Positions 1 to 6,616 of a DNA stretch of 64,000 nucleotides are shown one piece after another. This DNA comes from Phenylobacterium sp. (GTDB taxonomy: Bacteria > Pseudomonadota > Alphaproteobacteria > Caulobacterales > Caulobacteraceae). The stretch covers positions 1-64,000 of the forward strand of contig NZ_JAUYAF010000073.1 of the NCBI RefSeq assembly GCF_030693625.1. The letters run 5' to 3'. Both the position numbers and the translations under genes were made by a program. The notes under the pieces were generated by a model. The model was given only the letters and a program-made list of their open reading frames with translations, ran no database searches and was not told where the DNA came from. The first letter of the stretch is position 1. The number at the start of each line of letters is the position of its first letter.

Positions 1-1
1 C

Positions 2-133
2 CTCGCCCTCATCCGAAAGCTCGCCCTCAACATCATCCGACAGCACCCCGCCAAGGGATCCATCAAGACCAAAATCAAGCGGGCCGGATGGGATGACGCC
101 TTCCTCTTCTCAATGCTCGGTCATATGCGATAG
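2..133 (+). CDS. ISAs1-family transposase, C-terminal end (cut by window edge)
   Basis: Only the last 43 residues are present; the gene enters from the left edge. The frame reads L-A-L-I-R-K-L-A-L-N then a KGSIK...KRAGWDDAFL stretch and ends H-M-R-stop. The RxxALN...KGSxxxKxKRAGWD pattern is typical of the C-terminus of ISAs1-family (H-repeat type) transposases. Just after the TAG the sequence reads CCCTG at 134-138, which would fit the outer end of a right terminal inverted repeat beginning CAGGGC on the other strand; this end is inferred, because the left end is outside the window. Whether the element is intact cannot be judged here. No other insertion-sequence gene is seen in the window. 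Confidence 0.72.
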   Translation, partial: LALIRKLALNIIRQHPAKGSIKTKIKRAGWDDAFLFSMLGHMR

Positions 134-256
134 CCCTGCCCTGAACGGGGAGAGGAGAGGTCTTCAGCCGCAACTTTTCGAAAACAAGCGTGTGTGGCTT
201 GGCTAGACTCGCCGTGTCATGAAGCGCGCCGCTTCGTGACCCGGGACTGATCCGCC

Positions 257-1420
257 ATGCCGATTCCGTTCATCGACCTCCAGGCCCAGCGGGTCCGCCT
301 CGGCCAGCCCCTGGAGGACGCGATCCTCAAGGTGGTGCGCTCGGGCGCCTACATCATGGGGCCCGAGATCGCCCAGGTCGAAAAGGAGCTCGGCGCGTTC
401 GGCCAGGCGCCCTTCGTCCTGTCCTGCGGGTCTGGCACCGAAGCCCTCCAGCTTCCCCTGATGGCCTGGGAGATCGGCCCCGGCGACGCGGTCTTCTGCC
501 CCTCCTTCACCTTCGCGGCCACGGCCGAGGTCATGCCCCTGGTGGGCGCCTCGCCGGTGTTCGTCGACGTCCTGCCCGACACCTACAACCTCGATCCGGT
601 GAAGCTGGACGCGGCGATCGAGGCCATCAAGGCCGAGGGCAAGCTGACGCCGCGCGCGGTGATCGCGGTGGACCTGTTTGGTCAGCCCGCCGACTATCCC
701 GCCATCTCGGCGGTGGCCAGGAAGCACGGCCTGAAGCTGATCGCCGACTCCGCCCAGGGCTTTGGCTGCACGCTTAATGGCCAGCACCCGATCGCCTGGG
801 CCGACGTCACCACCACCAGCTTCTTCCCGGCCAAGCCGCTGGGCTGCTACGGCGACGGCGGGGCGGTGCTGTGCAAGGACGATCGGCTGCACGACCTGCT
901 GGTCTCGCTGCGGGTCCACGGCCAGGCGGTGAAGTCCGACATCGCCGGCAAGACCTTCGACCACGATCCCAAATACCTGAACATGCGCGTCGGCATGAAC
1001 AGCCGCATGGACACCCTCCAGGCCGCCGTGCTGCTGCAGAAGCTGACCATCTTCGAGGACGAGATCGCCGCCCGCAACGTGGTGGCCGACCGCTATGCGG
1101 CAGGGCTCGGGGACGTGGTCCGCACGCCGTCGGTGATCGCGGGCGGGGTCAGCGTCTGGGCGCAGTACACCATCGAGACCGACGACCGGGACGGCCTGGC
1201 GGCCCACCTGAAGGCCGCCGAGATCCCCAGCGCCGTCTACTATCCGATCCCGATCCACCGGCAGCAGGTCTATTCGCGCTACCCGGCGCCCGGCGGCCTG
1301 CCGGTCACCGACGCGGCGGCGGAAAAGGTGATGAGCCTGCCGATGCACCCCTATCTGACCCCCGACCACCAGGACCAGGTGATCGCCGCCATCCGGGCGT
1401 TCGTGAAGCGGAACGGCTAG
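257..1420 (+). CDS. DegT/DnrJ/EryC1/StrS family PLP-dependent sugar aminotransferase
   Basis: A 387-residue protein of normal family length. It should transfer an amino group to a keto group of a nucleotide sugar, used in surface polysaccharide or glycan synthesis in the cytoplasm. Visible marks: N-terminal PFIDLQAQ opening; CGSGTEAL near residue 57 (phosphate-binding loop); ADSAQGFG near 163 (the Asp contacting the PLP ring nitrogen); and SFFPAKPLG with Lys193 as the PLP lysine. The sequence resembles the WbpE/PseC-like branch (UDP-keto-sugar aminotransferases), but the substrate is not readable. It stands alone on the plus strand; any partner glycan genes must lie to the left, beyond the transposase remnant. 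The ATG at 257 lacks a strong Shine-Dalgarno sequence; no better start is seen. Confidence 0.9.
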   Translation: MPIPFIDLQAQRVRLGQPLEDAILKVVRSGAYIMGPEIAQVEKELGAFGQAPFVLSCGSGTEALQLPLMAWEIGPGDAVFCPSFTFAATAEVMPLVGASPVFVDVLPDTYNLDPVKLDAAIEAIKAEGKLTPRAVIAVDLFGQPADYPAISAVARKHGLKLIADSAQGFGCTLNGQHPIAWADVTTTSFFPAKPLGCYGDGGAVLCKDDRLHDLLVSLRVHGQAVKSDIAGKTFDHDPKYLNMRVGMNSRMDTLQAAVLLQKLTIFEDEIAARNVVADRYAAGLGDVVRTPSVIAGGVSVWAQYTIETDDRDGLAAHLKAAEIPSAVYYPIPIHRQQVYSRYPAPGGLPVTDAAAEKVMSLPMHPYLTPDHQDQVIAAIRAFVKRNG

Positions 1421-1434
1421 CAGCACGGCCGTGA

Positions 1435-1468
1435 CTCTTTCCTCCCCCGTTCACGGGGGAGGAAAGAG
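1435..1468. terminator. Hairpin between convergent genes; copy of a palindromic repeat
   Basis: A perfect 15-bp stem (CTCTTTCCTCCCCCG and its complement) with a TTCA loop fills the space between the aminotransferase and the convergent lipase gene, so it can terminate both. Its core is also found at 20708-20732 between ruvA and ruvB, identical over 25 bases, so it is also a dispersed repeat unit. Confidence 0.75.
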
Positions 1469-2365
1469 CTAACCCGCCCAGGCCGCCTTCAACCCCGCCG
1501 CCTGGGCCAGGCCCTGGGCCAGGCCCGCCCGCGCGGCGGCGGCGCGTTTGCGGAAGTCCATGAGGTTCACGCCCATCGCGGCCTGACTGCCTTCGTCGGG
1601 GCCGATCAGCACCACCTTCGCGCCGTCCTGGCGCAGGATGTCGAGTTCGGCCTGCACGCGCGCGGCCGTGGCCTCGGCGGCCGCGCCGGCGGTGGCGCCG
1701 CCGCGCACCTGGACCACGACGACGAGGTCATGCCCCACGGCCTGGTCGGCGTTGAGGGTGGAGCGCATGCCGCCGTCGATATAGCGGCGGCCGTCGATAG
1801 TGACCGGAGGATAGACGCCCGGCACGCTGCAGGAGGAGGCCACCGCGCGGGTGACGCCGACGCCCGACGCCTTGGTCCACAGCCTGAACTCGCCAGTCAG
1901 GGCGTCCACCGCCGAACAGGCGAAGCCGCGCTCGGGCCAGGCGTCGTCGGGGAGGCCGGCGAAGGAATGGCCGAAGCTCTTGATGAAGGTGGCCTCGGCC
2001 GGGGTCTGGGCGGCCAGCGCGAAGGCGCCGATCTCGGCGCGCACCTCCTGGGGATCGCGGACGCCGCCCTGGGCGTCGGCCATCATCTTCACCAGGACGG
2101 TGAGATCGGCGGACGGCGCGGCCGGCTTGGCCTGGCCCTCCGGACGCGGCGCGGGGGGCGGTTCGGCCAGGATCGGGTCGGCCAGGGTCGCCGACTCCGC
2201 GCCCAGCGCCAGGCGTGCGCCGACGAAGGAGCCCGCCGAGGTGCCCAGGATGAAGTCGGCTTTTCCGAGATCGACCCCGCCCTGGGCGAGGCCCGCGATC
2301 AGTCCGGATTCCCAGGCGATGCCGACCGGCCCGCCCCCGCCCAGCACCAAGGCCCGCATGGTCAT
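1469..2365 (-). CDS. Patatin-like phospholipase family protein
   Basis: A 298-residue protein with the patatin fold marks: Gly-rich oxyanion loop GGGGP near residues 9-13, nucleophile elbow GTSAG with Ser43, and a late DGG motif carrying the catalytic Asp of the Ser-Asp dyad. Such enzymes hydrolyse acyl chains of lipids; no signal peptide is seen, so a cytoplasmic or membrane-face role is likely. The open frame extends further upstream, but the ATG at 2365 (or 2371) is chosen because GAAGGG precedes it at good spacing and the conserved ALVLGGGG begins directly after it. It ends at the hairpin shared with the aminotransferase gene. Substrate unknown. Confidence 0.88.
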   Translation of the reverse strand: MTMRALVLGGGGPVGIAWESGLIAGLAQGGVDLGKADFILGTSAGSFVGARLALGAESATLADPILAEPPPAPRPEGQAKPAAPSADLTVLVKMMADAQGGVRDPQEVRAEIGAFALAAQTPAEATFIKSFGHSFAGLPDDAWPERGFACSAVDALTGEFRLWTKASGVGVTRAVASSCSVPGVYPPVTIDGRRYIDGGMRSTLNADQAVGHDLVVVVQVRGGATAGAAAEATAARVQAELDILRQDGAKVVLIGPDEGSQAAMGVNLMDFRKRAAAARAGLAQGLAQAAGLKAAWAG

Positions 2366-2440
2366 GATCATCCCTTCCCTAAACACGTTGTTGGAAAGGA
2401 GCGTCGGCGAGCGCCGGGGATATGTCCACCAAAAGGACAA

Positions 2441-2472
2441 CAGGCGTGGCCGCCGGGGGGTGGCCACGCCTG
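2441..2472 (-). terminator. Rho-independent-type terminator of the five-gene exported-protein operon
   Basis: CAGGCGTGGCC pairs perfectly with GGCCACGCCTG (11 bp, extended by three inner pairs) around a G-rich loop. Read on the minus strand the stem is followed by TTGTCCTTTT. It lies about 105 bases beyond the stop of the last gene of the operon ending at 2578. Confidence 0.75.
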
Positions 2473-2577
2473 TCTGGAGATCCGGCCGGTAACTCCCCCA
2501 AGCCCAGCCGTTCCGTCCACCCGAAGGAAAGACGACGGGCCATCTCCAGGCCCTTTCCGTGCGCCAGAGCCTGAGCC

Positions 2578-3432
2578 CTAGCGAAGCTTGGTCATGGTGT
2601 CGTAGGCCACCTGGGCGCCGATCAACTGCGGGGTCTGGCGGCTGGAGGCGGCGCGTTTCTCGAAGCCCGCCCCGTTCACCGCCACCCACTTGGCCTCGCC
2701 GCGCGGCGGATCGCCCGAGGTGGTGAACTGGGCCCGCACCGTGGAGGTGGGCAGGTGGGTGACCTTCACCGTGAAGGTGACCCCGGTGGGGGACGACGCG
2801 TCGTCATCGGGCAGGATCTCGATCAGGTACTGGATGCCCTGGCCCATGGCCAAGGTCTCCAGATACTGGATGTCCATGCGGTCCTCGCGGGAGTGCTTGG
2901 CCGAGACCTTGCGGATCACCGCCTCGCGGTCGACGATCCGGGCGCCCGCCGACAGGAAGGTGCTGAGAATCGAGCTTTCGACGCCGCGCGTGAAGTTGTT
3001 GCTGCGGAAGCCGTAGCTCGAGTCCGTCATCCGCTCCTGGTACTGACGGCTCTCGCTGGCCGAGGCTGCGACGCCGCTCGACGCGCTGGCCGCCCAGCCG
3101 CGGCCGCGCACCGCGGCGGCCTCGCCCATGGCGACACCGGCCGACCGCGTGGTCTGGACGCTGTCGTACTGGCTGGTGGCGTCCTCGATCAGCTGGCGGT
3201 TCCAGAACATCAGCATGGTGGGTCGGCCGGCGCTGGCGTACCAGCGGGCGAAGCTGCCCGACGAGGCGTAGTTCCCCGCGTCGGGATTGACGCTGGGGGC
3301 CGGGGTGTTCACCTCGGGCATGCCCTCGCGATAGGTCACCTCCGGCGCCTGGGGCCGGTACTGGGGCTGGGCCATGGCGGGGCCGGCGACCAGGAGGGCC
3401 GCTAGCGCCGCGAGCTTCATACGGTGGGGCAT
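2578..3432 (-). CDS. Exported protein of unknown function, last gene of the LpoB/YcfL-like operon
   Basis: I do not recognise this 284-residue protein. It starts with a signal peptide (MKLAALAALLVAGPAMA) with an Ala-X-Ala cleavage site, followed by a Pro-rich stretch, then an Ala/Ser/Arg-rich region and a C-terminal half with alternating hydrophobic strands. Parts around residues 60-80 (FWNRQL) and 150-200 (SxFLSAGARIVDREAVIRK, then a RMDIQYLE stretch) recall the fold of proteins that raise variable-copy outer-membrane or curli-assembly-like factors (CsgG/LpoB type), but this is weak. AGGAGGG lies just upstream of the ATG at 3432. It is the last of five same-strand genes, 26 bases after the YcfL-like gene, and probably acts with them in the periplasm. 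Confidence 0.7.
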   Translation of the reverse strand: MPHRMKLAALAALLVAGPAMAQPQYRPQAPEVTYREGMPEVNTPAPSVNPDAGNYASSGSFARWYASAGRPTMLMFWNRQLIEDATSQYDSVQTTRSAGVAMGEAAAVRGRGWAASASSGVAASASESRQYQERMTDSSYGFRSNNFTRGVESSILSTFLSAGARIVDREAVIRKVSAKHSREDRMDIQYLETLAMGQGIQYLIEILPDDDASSPTGVTFTVKVTHLPTSTVRAQFTTSGDPPRGEAKWVAVNGAGFEKRAASSRQTPQLIGAQVAYDTMTKLR

Positions 3433-3458
3433 TTTACCCTCCTGATCCTGAGGCGGGC

Positions 3459-3920
3459 TTACTCGGCGCCGCGGATTTCGACGTAGTACTGGGCCGAGTT
3501 CAGGCGGGCCGAGTTCTGCTCGAAGGTGACCATGGCGTTGGGCTGGACGAACAGGCTGGTCCAGGCCTGGGCGCCGTCGGTGGGCACGCCGTTCTGATCG
3601 TACCAGCTGGCGCGGGCCTGCAACGGCAGAGCCACATTGGTCTTGTTGCGGATCTGGACGGTGATCTTCTTGAAGCCCGTGGGGCCGGTGGAGACGTAGG
3701 CGCCCTCGGTGTCCAGCAGGCTGTCGACCTTGAACTTGCGGCCGACATACTTGGCCAGGGTGTTGTCGATCACCCGCACCGAGTTGAGCTCGGGGCGGAT
3801 GTTGTTCTGCTGGTCGATGCGGACGCCGCCCTCGGGCGGGGTGGTCTCACAGGCGGCCAGGCCAAGGCCCAGGGCGGCGGTGGCGGCGACGATCGTCAAG
3901 TGCTTGCGGAAGGAGGTCAT
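3459..3920 (-). CDS. YcfL-like (DUF1425) lipoprotein
   Basis: A 153-residue predicted lipoprotein: signal sequence ending LGLAACETT, with the lipobox Cys near residue 23. After it comes a single beta-rich domain with N-x-VxVxD, then KITVQIRNKTN and later QARASWYDQNG, followed by a terminal YYVEIRG. This is the pattern of YcfL/DUF1425 (COG5633), whose members are found beside LpoB in other proteobacteria. Its exact role is unknown; an outer-membrane-anchored partner of the LpoB-like protein is the likely reading. The ATG at 3920 is chosen because the signal sequence begins there; the open frame continues upstream. The COG3014-like gene stops 17 bases before it. Confidence 0.75.
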   Translation of the reverse strand: MTSFRKHLTIVAATAALGLGLAACETTPPEGGVRIDQQNNIRPELNSVRVIDNTLAKYVGRKFKVDSLLDTEGAYVSTGPTGFKKITVQIRNKTNVALPLQARASWYDQNGVPTDGAQAWTSLFVQPNAMVTFEQNSARLNSAQYYVEIRGAE

Positions 3921-3937
3921 GGGATTTCCGTTCTCTC

Positions 3938-5104
3938 TTAGTGAGCGCGCACGAGGCACAGCTGTTTGCGGTTGGCGTCGGTGGCGCAGGTGATGGGCTT
4001 TTCGGCCACTGGCGCCCCGGCCTTGAGGAAGTTGGCGGTAAGCTTGGGCGTCCTGCCGCCGCTCCCCAGCGTCAGGACGTGGACGGTGTCGGGCAGCGAA
4101 CTCCAGGTGCGGACGTCGGCCTGGGGCTTGGAGCTGGAGGAGACGATCAGGAAGACCCCCGAGAGCACCCCCACAGCGGCCACGGCGTCGCCGTACTGCC
4201 CGCCCGCGCTGAAGGCGGTGCTGTTGGAAGAGAGCGCCACCGTGGTGTCGGAGAGGAAGCTGCCGATGCCGCCCGTGGTGGCCTTGAACTGGGCCTTGCC
4301 GGCCAGGATCTTGTCGATCTCCCGGCCGCCGCGGGTGGAGGCCTGGTAGTAGATGTCCTCCATGGGGAACGCCTGCATGGGCGCCGCCCCATTCAGCACC
4401 TGAACCTGGTTTTCCAGGATCGGCTTGCCGCGCCGGTAGACGAAGAATGCGTGGCTCGCCCCGTCCCCCAGCTTGCGCGGGGCCATGCCGGTCTCGGCCA
4501 GGACCAGGGTGTCATCCTTCTCGCCGATGCCGCCATAGTTGGGGCGCAGCTTCTTGAGCTGGACCATGGTCTCGTCGCGCAGGTCGGTGTCGCCGTTGAG
4601 GTGGCTGGCCCAGGCGTCGAGGAACAGCAGCAGGGCGAAGTCGGACCGGTTCTGATCCTCCTCGGCGAAGGCGTCCTGCATCAGGCCGCGCCGGAAGGCG
4701 GCCCGGGCGTTCTCGTAGTCGGCGTCGTGCAGGTAGATCAGGCCCCGGTACAGGAACACCATGGCCCGCTCGTAGGGCTCGCCCTTGAAGTCCTTGGAGC
4801 CCTCGTCGTACCAGAGCTTGCGGGCCTTGGCGGCGTTGGCGTTATCGGAGAACACCGAGTCGATGCGCAGGATGGCGTCGTCCAGGGCGGGCTTGGCCGT
4901 GGCGTGGTCGCCGCGCCAGAAGGCCCGGGCGCCGATCTCCATCTGGTTCAGCACGCGGTTGCCCGGAAGGTCCGTGGCCAGGCGGCCGACGAAGGTCTCC
5001 GGACCCGCGTCATAGGGGACGGGTGGCAGGAGAGGCGGCGGCTTGGCCTGGGCCGAGCCGAAGGCGGCGACCGCCAGCGCCCCTGAAAGGGCTGCGAGTT
5101 TCAT
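3938..5104 (-). CDS. Exported TPR-like protein of the COG3014 type
   Basis: A 388-residue protein with an N-terminal signal peptide ending GSAQA. Residues about 45-180 form helical tetratricopeptide-like repeats (ARAFWRGDH; FLYRGLIYLHDADYENARAAFRRGL; LDAWASHLNGD); the C-terminal half carries mixed strands, a short hydrophobic segment (AVAAVGVLSGVFLIV) and ends with a Cys pair. The layout and its neighbours match COG3014, an uncharacterised family often encoded next to YcfL and LpoB. I infer that it acts in the periplasm as a scaffold for the same assembly. It begins 8 bases after the LpoB-like gene ends, so translation is probably coupled. No lipobox is seen. Confidence 0.7.
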   Translation of the reverse strand: MKLAALSGALAVAAFGSAQAKPPPLLPPVPYDAGPETFVGRLATDLPGNRVLNQMEIGARAFWRGDHATAKPALDDAILRIDSVFSDNANAAKARKLWYDEGSKDFKGEPYERAMVFLYRGLIYLHDADYENARAAFRRGLMQDAFAEEDQNRSDFALLLFLDAWASHLNGDTDLRDETMVQLKKLRPNYGGIGEKDDTLVLAETGMAPRKLGDGASHAFFVYRRGKPILENQVQVLNGAAPMQAFPMEDIYYQASTRGGREIDKILAGKAQFKATTGGIGSFLSDTTVALSSNSTAFSAGGQYGDAVAAVGVLSGVFLIVSSSSKPQADVRTWSSLPDTVHVLTLGSGGRTPKLTANFLKAGAPVAEKPITCATDANRKQLCLVRAH

Positions 5105-5112
5105 CGTCAGAC

Positions 5113-5754
5113 CTAGCGGTAGACGACGTCGTCGCGGTTCTCTTTCTTGAACTCGTACAGGTTCGACCAGATGATCTCGCCGTACTCCATGTCGAGCAGC
5201 TCGAAGGTGTACTGGCTGAATCGCGAGGTCGTGCCCGTGCGAGTGTCGATGGCGTCCCGGGTGCCGATGCGGCCCACCAGGCGGTAGTCGGCGCCGGCCT
5301 GGGCGCGGGTCCGGCCGGTGGTGCCGACGTCCACCCTTCCGGCGTCCTTGAGGGCGCGTTCTTCCTCCACCGCCCCGGCATATTCGCGGCCGATGAAGCG
5401 CATGCGCCCCCCGGCGGCGCGCAGCAGGTTGACCCGGATGCGGTCGGTGATCAGGGCCTTGTCGATGATCTCGGAGCTCTCGTTGCGGAAGAACTTGGGG
5501 TCGACGATGATCCGCGGCGGGGTCGGCCGGTTCATCAGCTCCGGCACGTTCAACAGGTCACGGAACATGGCGTCGGCCATGGAGACGATGTCCTGGCTCT
5601 CGGTGCCCACGCCCCTCACCCCGTCGGAGGTGGTGGTGTCGCGGTAGACCGTGGCCGAGCCCTGGGGCTTCAGCTTCGGCGCGGCCAGGGCCGGACCGGC
5701 GGCCGCGAGGCCGAGGACGGCCAGCAGGCCGATGGTGGTGGTTTGAATGCGCAT
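5113..5754 (-). CDS. LpoB-like protein (penicillin-binding protein activator family)
   Basis: A 213-residue protein whose C-terminal end (QYTFELLDMEYGEIIW then LYEFKK) is the hallmark of the LpoB/YcfM family (COG3417). LpoB in enterobacteria is an outer-membrane lipoprotein that activates the peptidoglycan synthase PBP1b. Other family marks: an early SATVYRD strand, then QDIVSMADAMFRDLL, PPRIIVD and RIRVNLLRAA. Oddly, the signal peptide ends PALAAP with no lipobox Cys, so this copy should be released into the periplasm rather than anchored. The ATG at 5754 follows AAGGGGG. It is the second gene of the operon. The family match is seen in the sequence; PBP activation here is inference. Confidence 0.8.
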   Translation of the reverse strand: MRIQTTTIGLLAVLGLAAAGPALAAPKLKPQGSATVYRDTTTSDGVRGVGTESQDIVSMADAMFRDLLNVPELMNRPTPPRIIVDPKFFRNESSEIIDKALITDRIRVNLLRAAGGRMRFIGREYAGAVEEERALKDAGRVDVGTTGRTRAQAGADYRLVGRIGTRDAIDTRTGTTSRFSQYTFELLDMEYGEIIWSNLYEFKKENRDDVVYR

Positions 5755-5856
5755 GATGGCCCCCTTGGCGTGGACGGCCCTTGGGGTGGCCGCCACAAAT
5801 TCAGAAGGATCACCGGCCGCGCCCGACACGCGGCCGATCCCCGTGTTGGCGTGTGG

Positions 5857-6375
5857 TTACTTGCCGACCGAGGCGCTTTGCAGCGCCGGCAGGTAAGCGG
5901 TCTGGAAGTCCGGGTAGATCGCGTAGGTCGCGTCCAGGATCTTCTGGTACTCCGGGTTGGCGGAGTGGTTGACGTACATGAACAGGGCCATGTCGTTCAG
6001 CGAGTCGAAGGACAGGTCCGTCGAGGCGCGCAGGAATTCCTCGCCGCCGATGGCCTTGAGCGCGATGCCCCGGCCCATGGCGGCGCCGGCCTTCTTGCCC
6101 AGGAAGCCGCCGACGAAGGGCACCTGCTCCATGGCCTTCTGGCCGGCGTAGTTGCCCGCCATCGAACCGATCTGGCCCGCGGCCTTGACCTGCATCGACT
6201 TGGTCACCCATCCGGCGGTGACGCCGTCGGAGGTGAAGGGCGAGGCGTATTTGCCCGTCGAACCCTCGATCGGGGCCGGCGCCGTCAGCGCGGTCGGCGC
6301 GGCGATCTGGGGCGCGCCCCAGGCGGTCAGCATCAGAGCCCCGGCGACAACGACGGGAATATGGATCTTCTTCAT
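5857..6375 (-). CDS. Exported glycine-zipper-like protein of unknown function, first gene of the operon
   Basis: A 172-residue protein that I cannot place in a family. It has a signal peptide (KKIHIPVVVAGALMLTAWG), a short Pro/Ala linker, a Gly-rich central part (GSMAGNYAGQKAME, GGFLGKKAGAAMGRG) reminiscent of glycine zippers that pack against membranes, and an aromatic C-terminal part with repeated Tyr. It begins the five-gene minus-strand operon and is separated from the LpoB-like gene by about 100 bases. A G-rich stretch lies directly before the ATG at 6375. The upstream 240 bases (6376-6616) hold a TATAGT-like -10 box near 6591 but no clear -35 partner, and no other gene I can support. 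Confidence 0.68.
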   Translation of the reverse strand: MKKIHIPVVVAGALMLTAWGAPQIAAPTALTAPAPIEGSTGKYASPFTSDGVTAGWVTKSMQVKAAGQIGSMAGNYAGQKAMEQVPFVGGFLGKKAGAAMGRGIALKAIGGEEFLRASTDLSFDSLNDMALFMYVNHSANPEYQKILDATYAIYPDFQTAYLPALQSASVGK

Positions 6376-6616
6376 GGTTGGCCCCCCAGCCTTGGAGTTA
6401 CGGGTTTTTGAGACCGTCCCCGCAGGAGGCCAGGAACCTGTCAGCCCAGATCCACGCGCCGGAATCGGCGGTCGGCGCGGGCGCGCATTGGGCGGCGGTG
6501 ACAGGACGCATGGTCGACCCTTGGGGGTAGGTCTTCAGAGTTCGCAAACCCTGTCTGACGGTTCGCGCCATCCCCCGCATGATCCAAACGGACTATACCC
6601 CATTTGGGACGGGGCC

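Noticed and set aside
203..1426. 407-codon minus-strand frame opposite the DegT aminotransferase
   Set aside because: No family pattern, and it covers the same bases as a strongly supported enzyme gene.
6398..6580. Small minus-strand frame (37-60 codons) in the gap before the exported-protein operon
   Set aside because: AAGGG lies before one ATG, but the sequence has no hydrophobic or domain pattern and no promoter support; kept as part of the intergenic gap.
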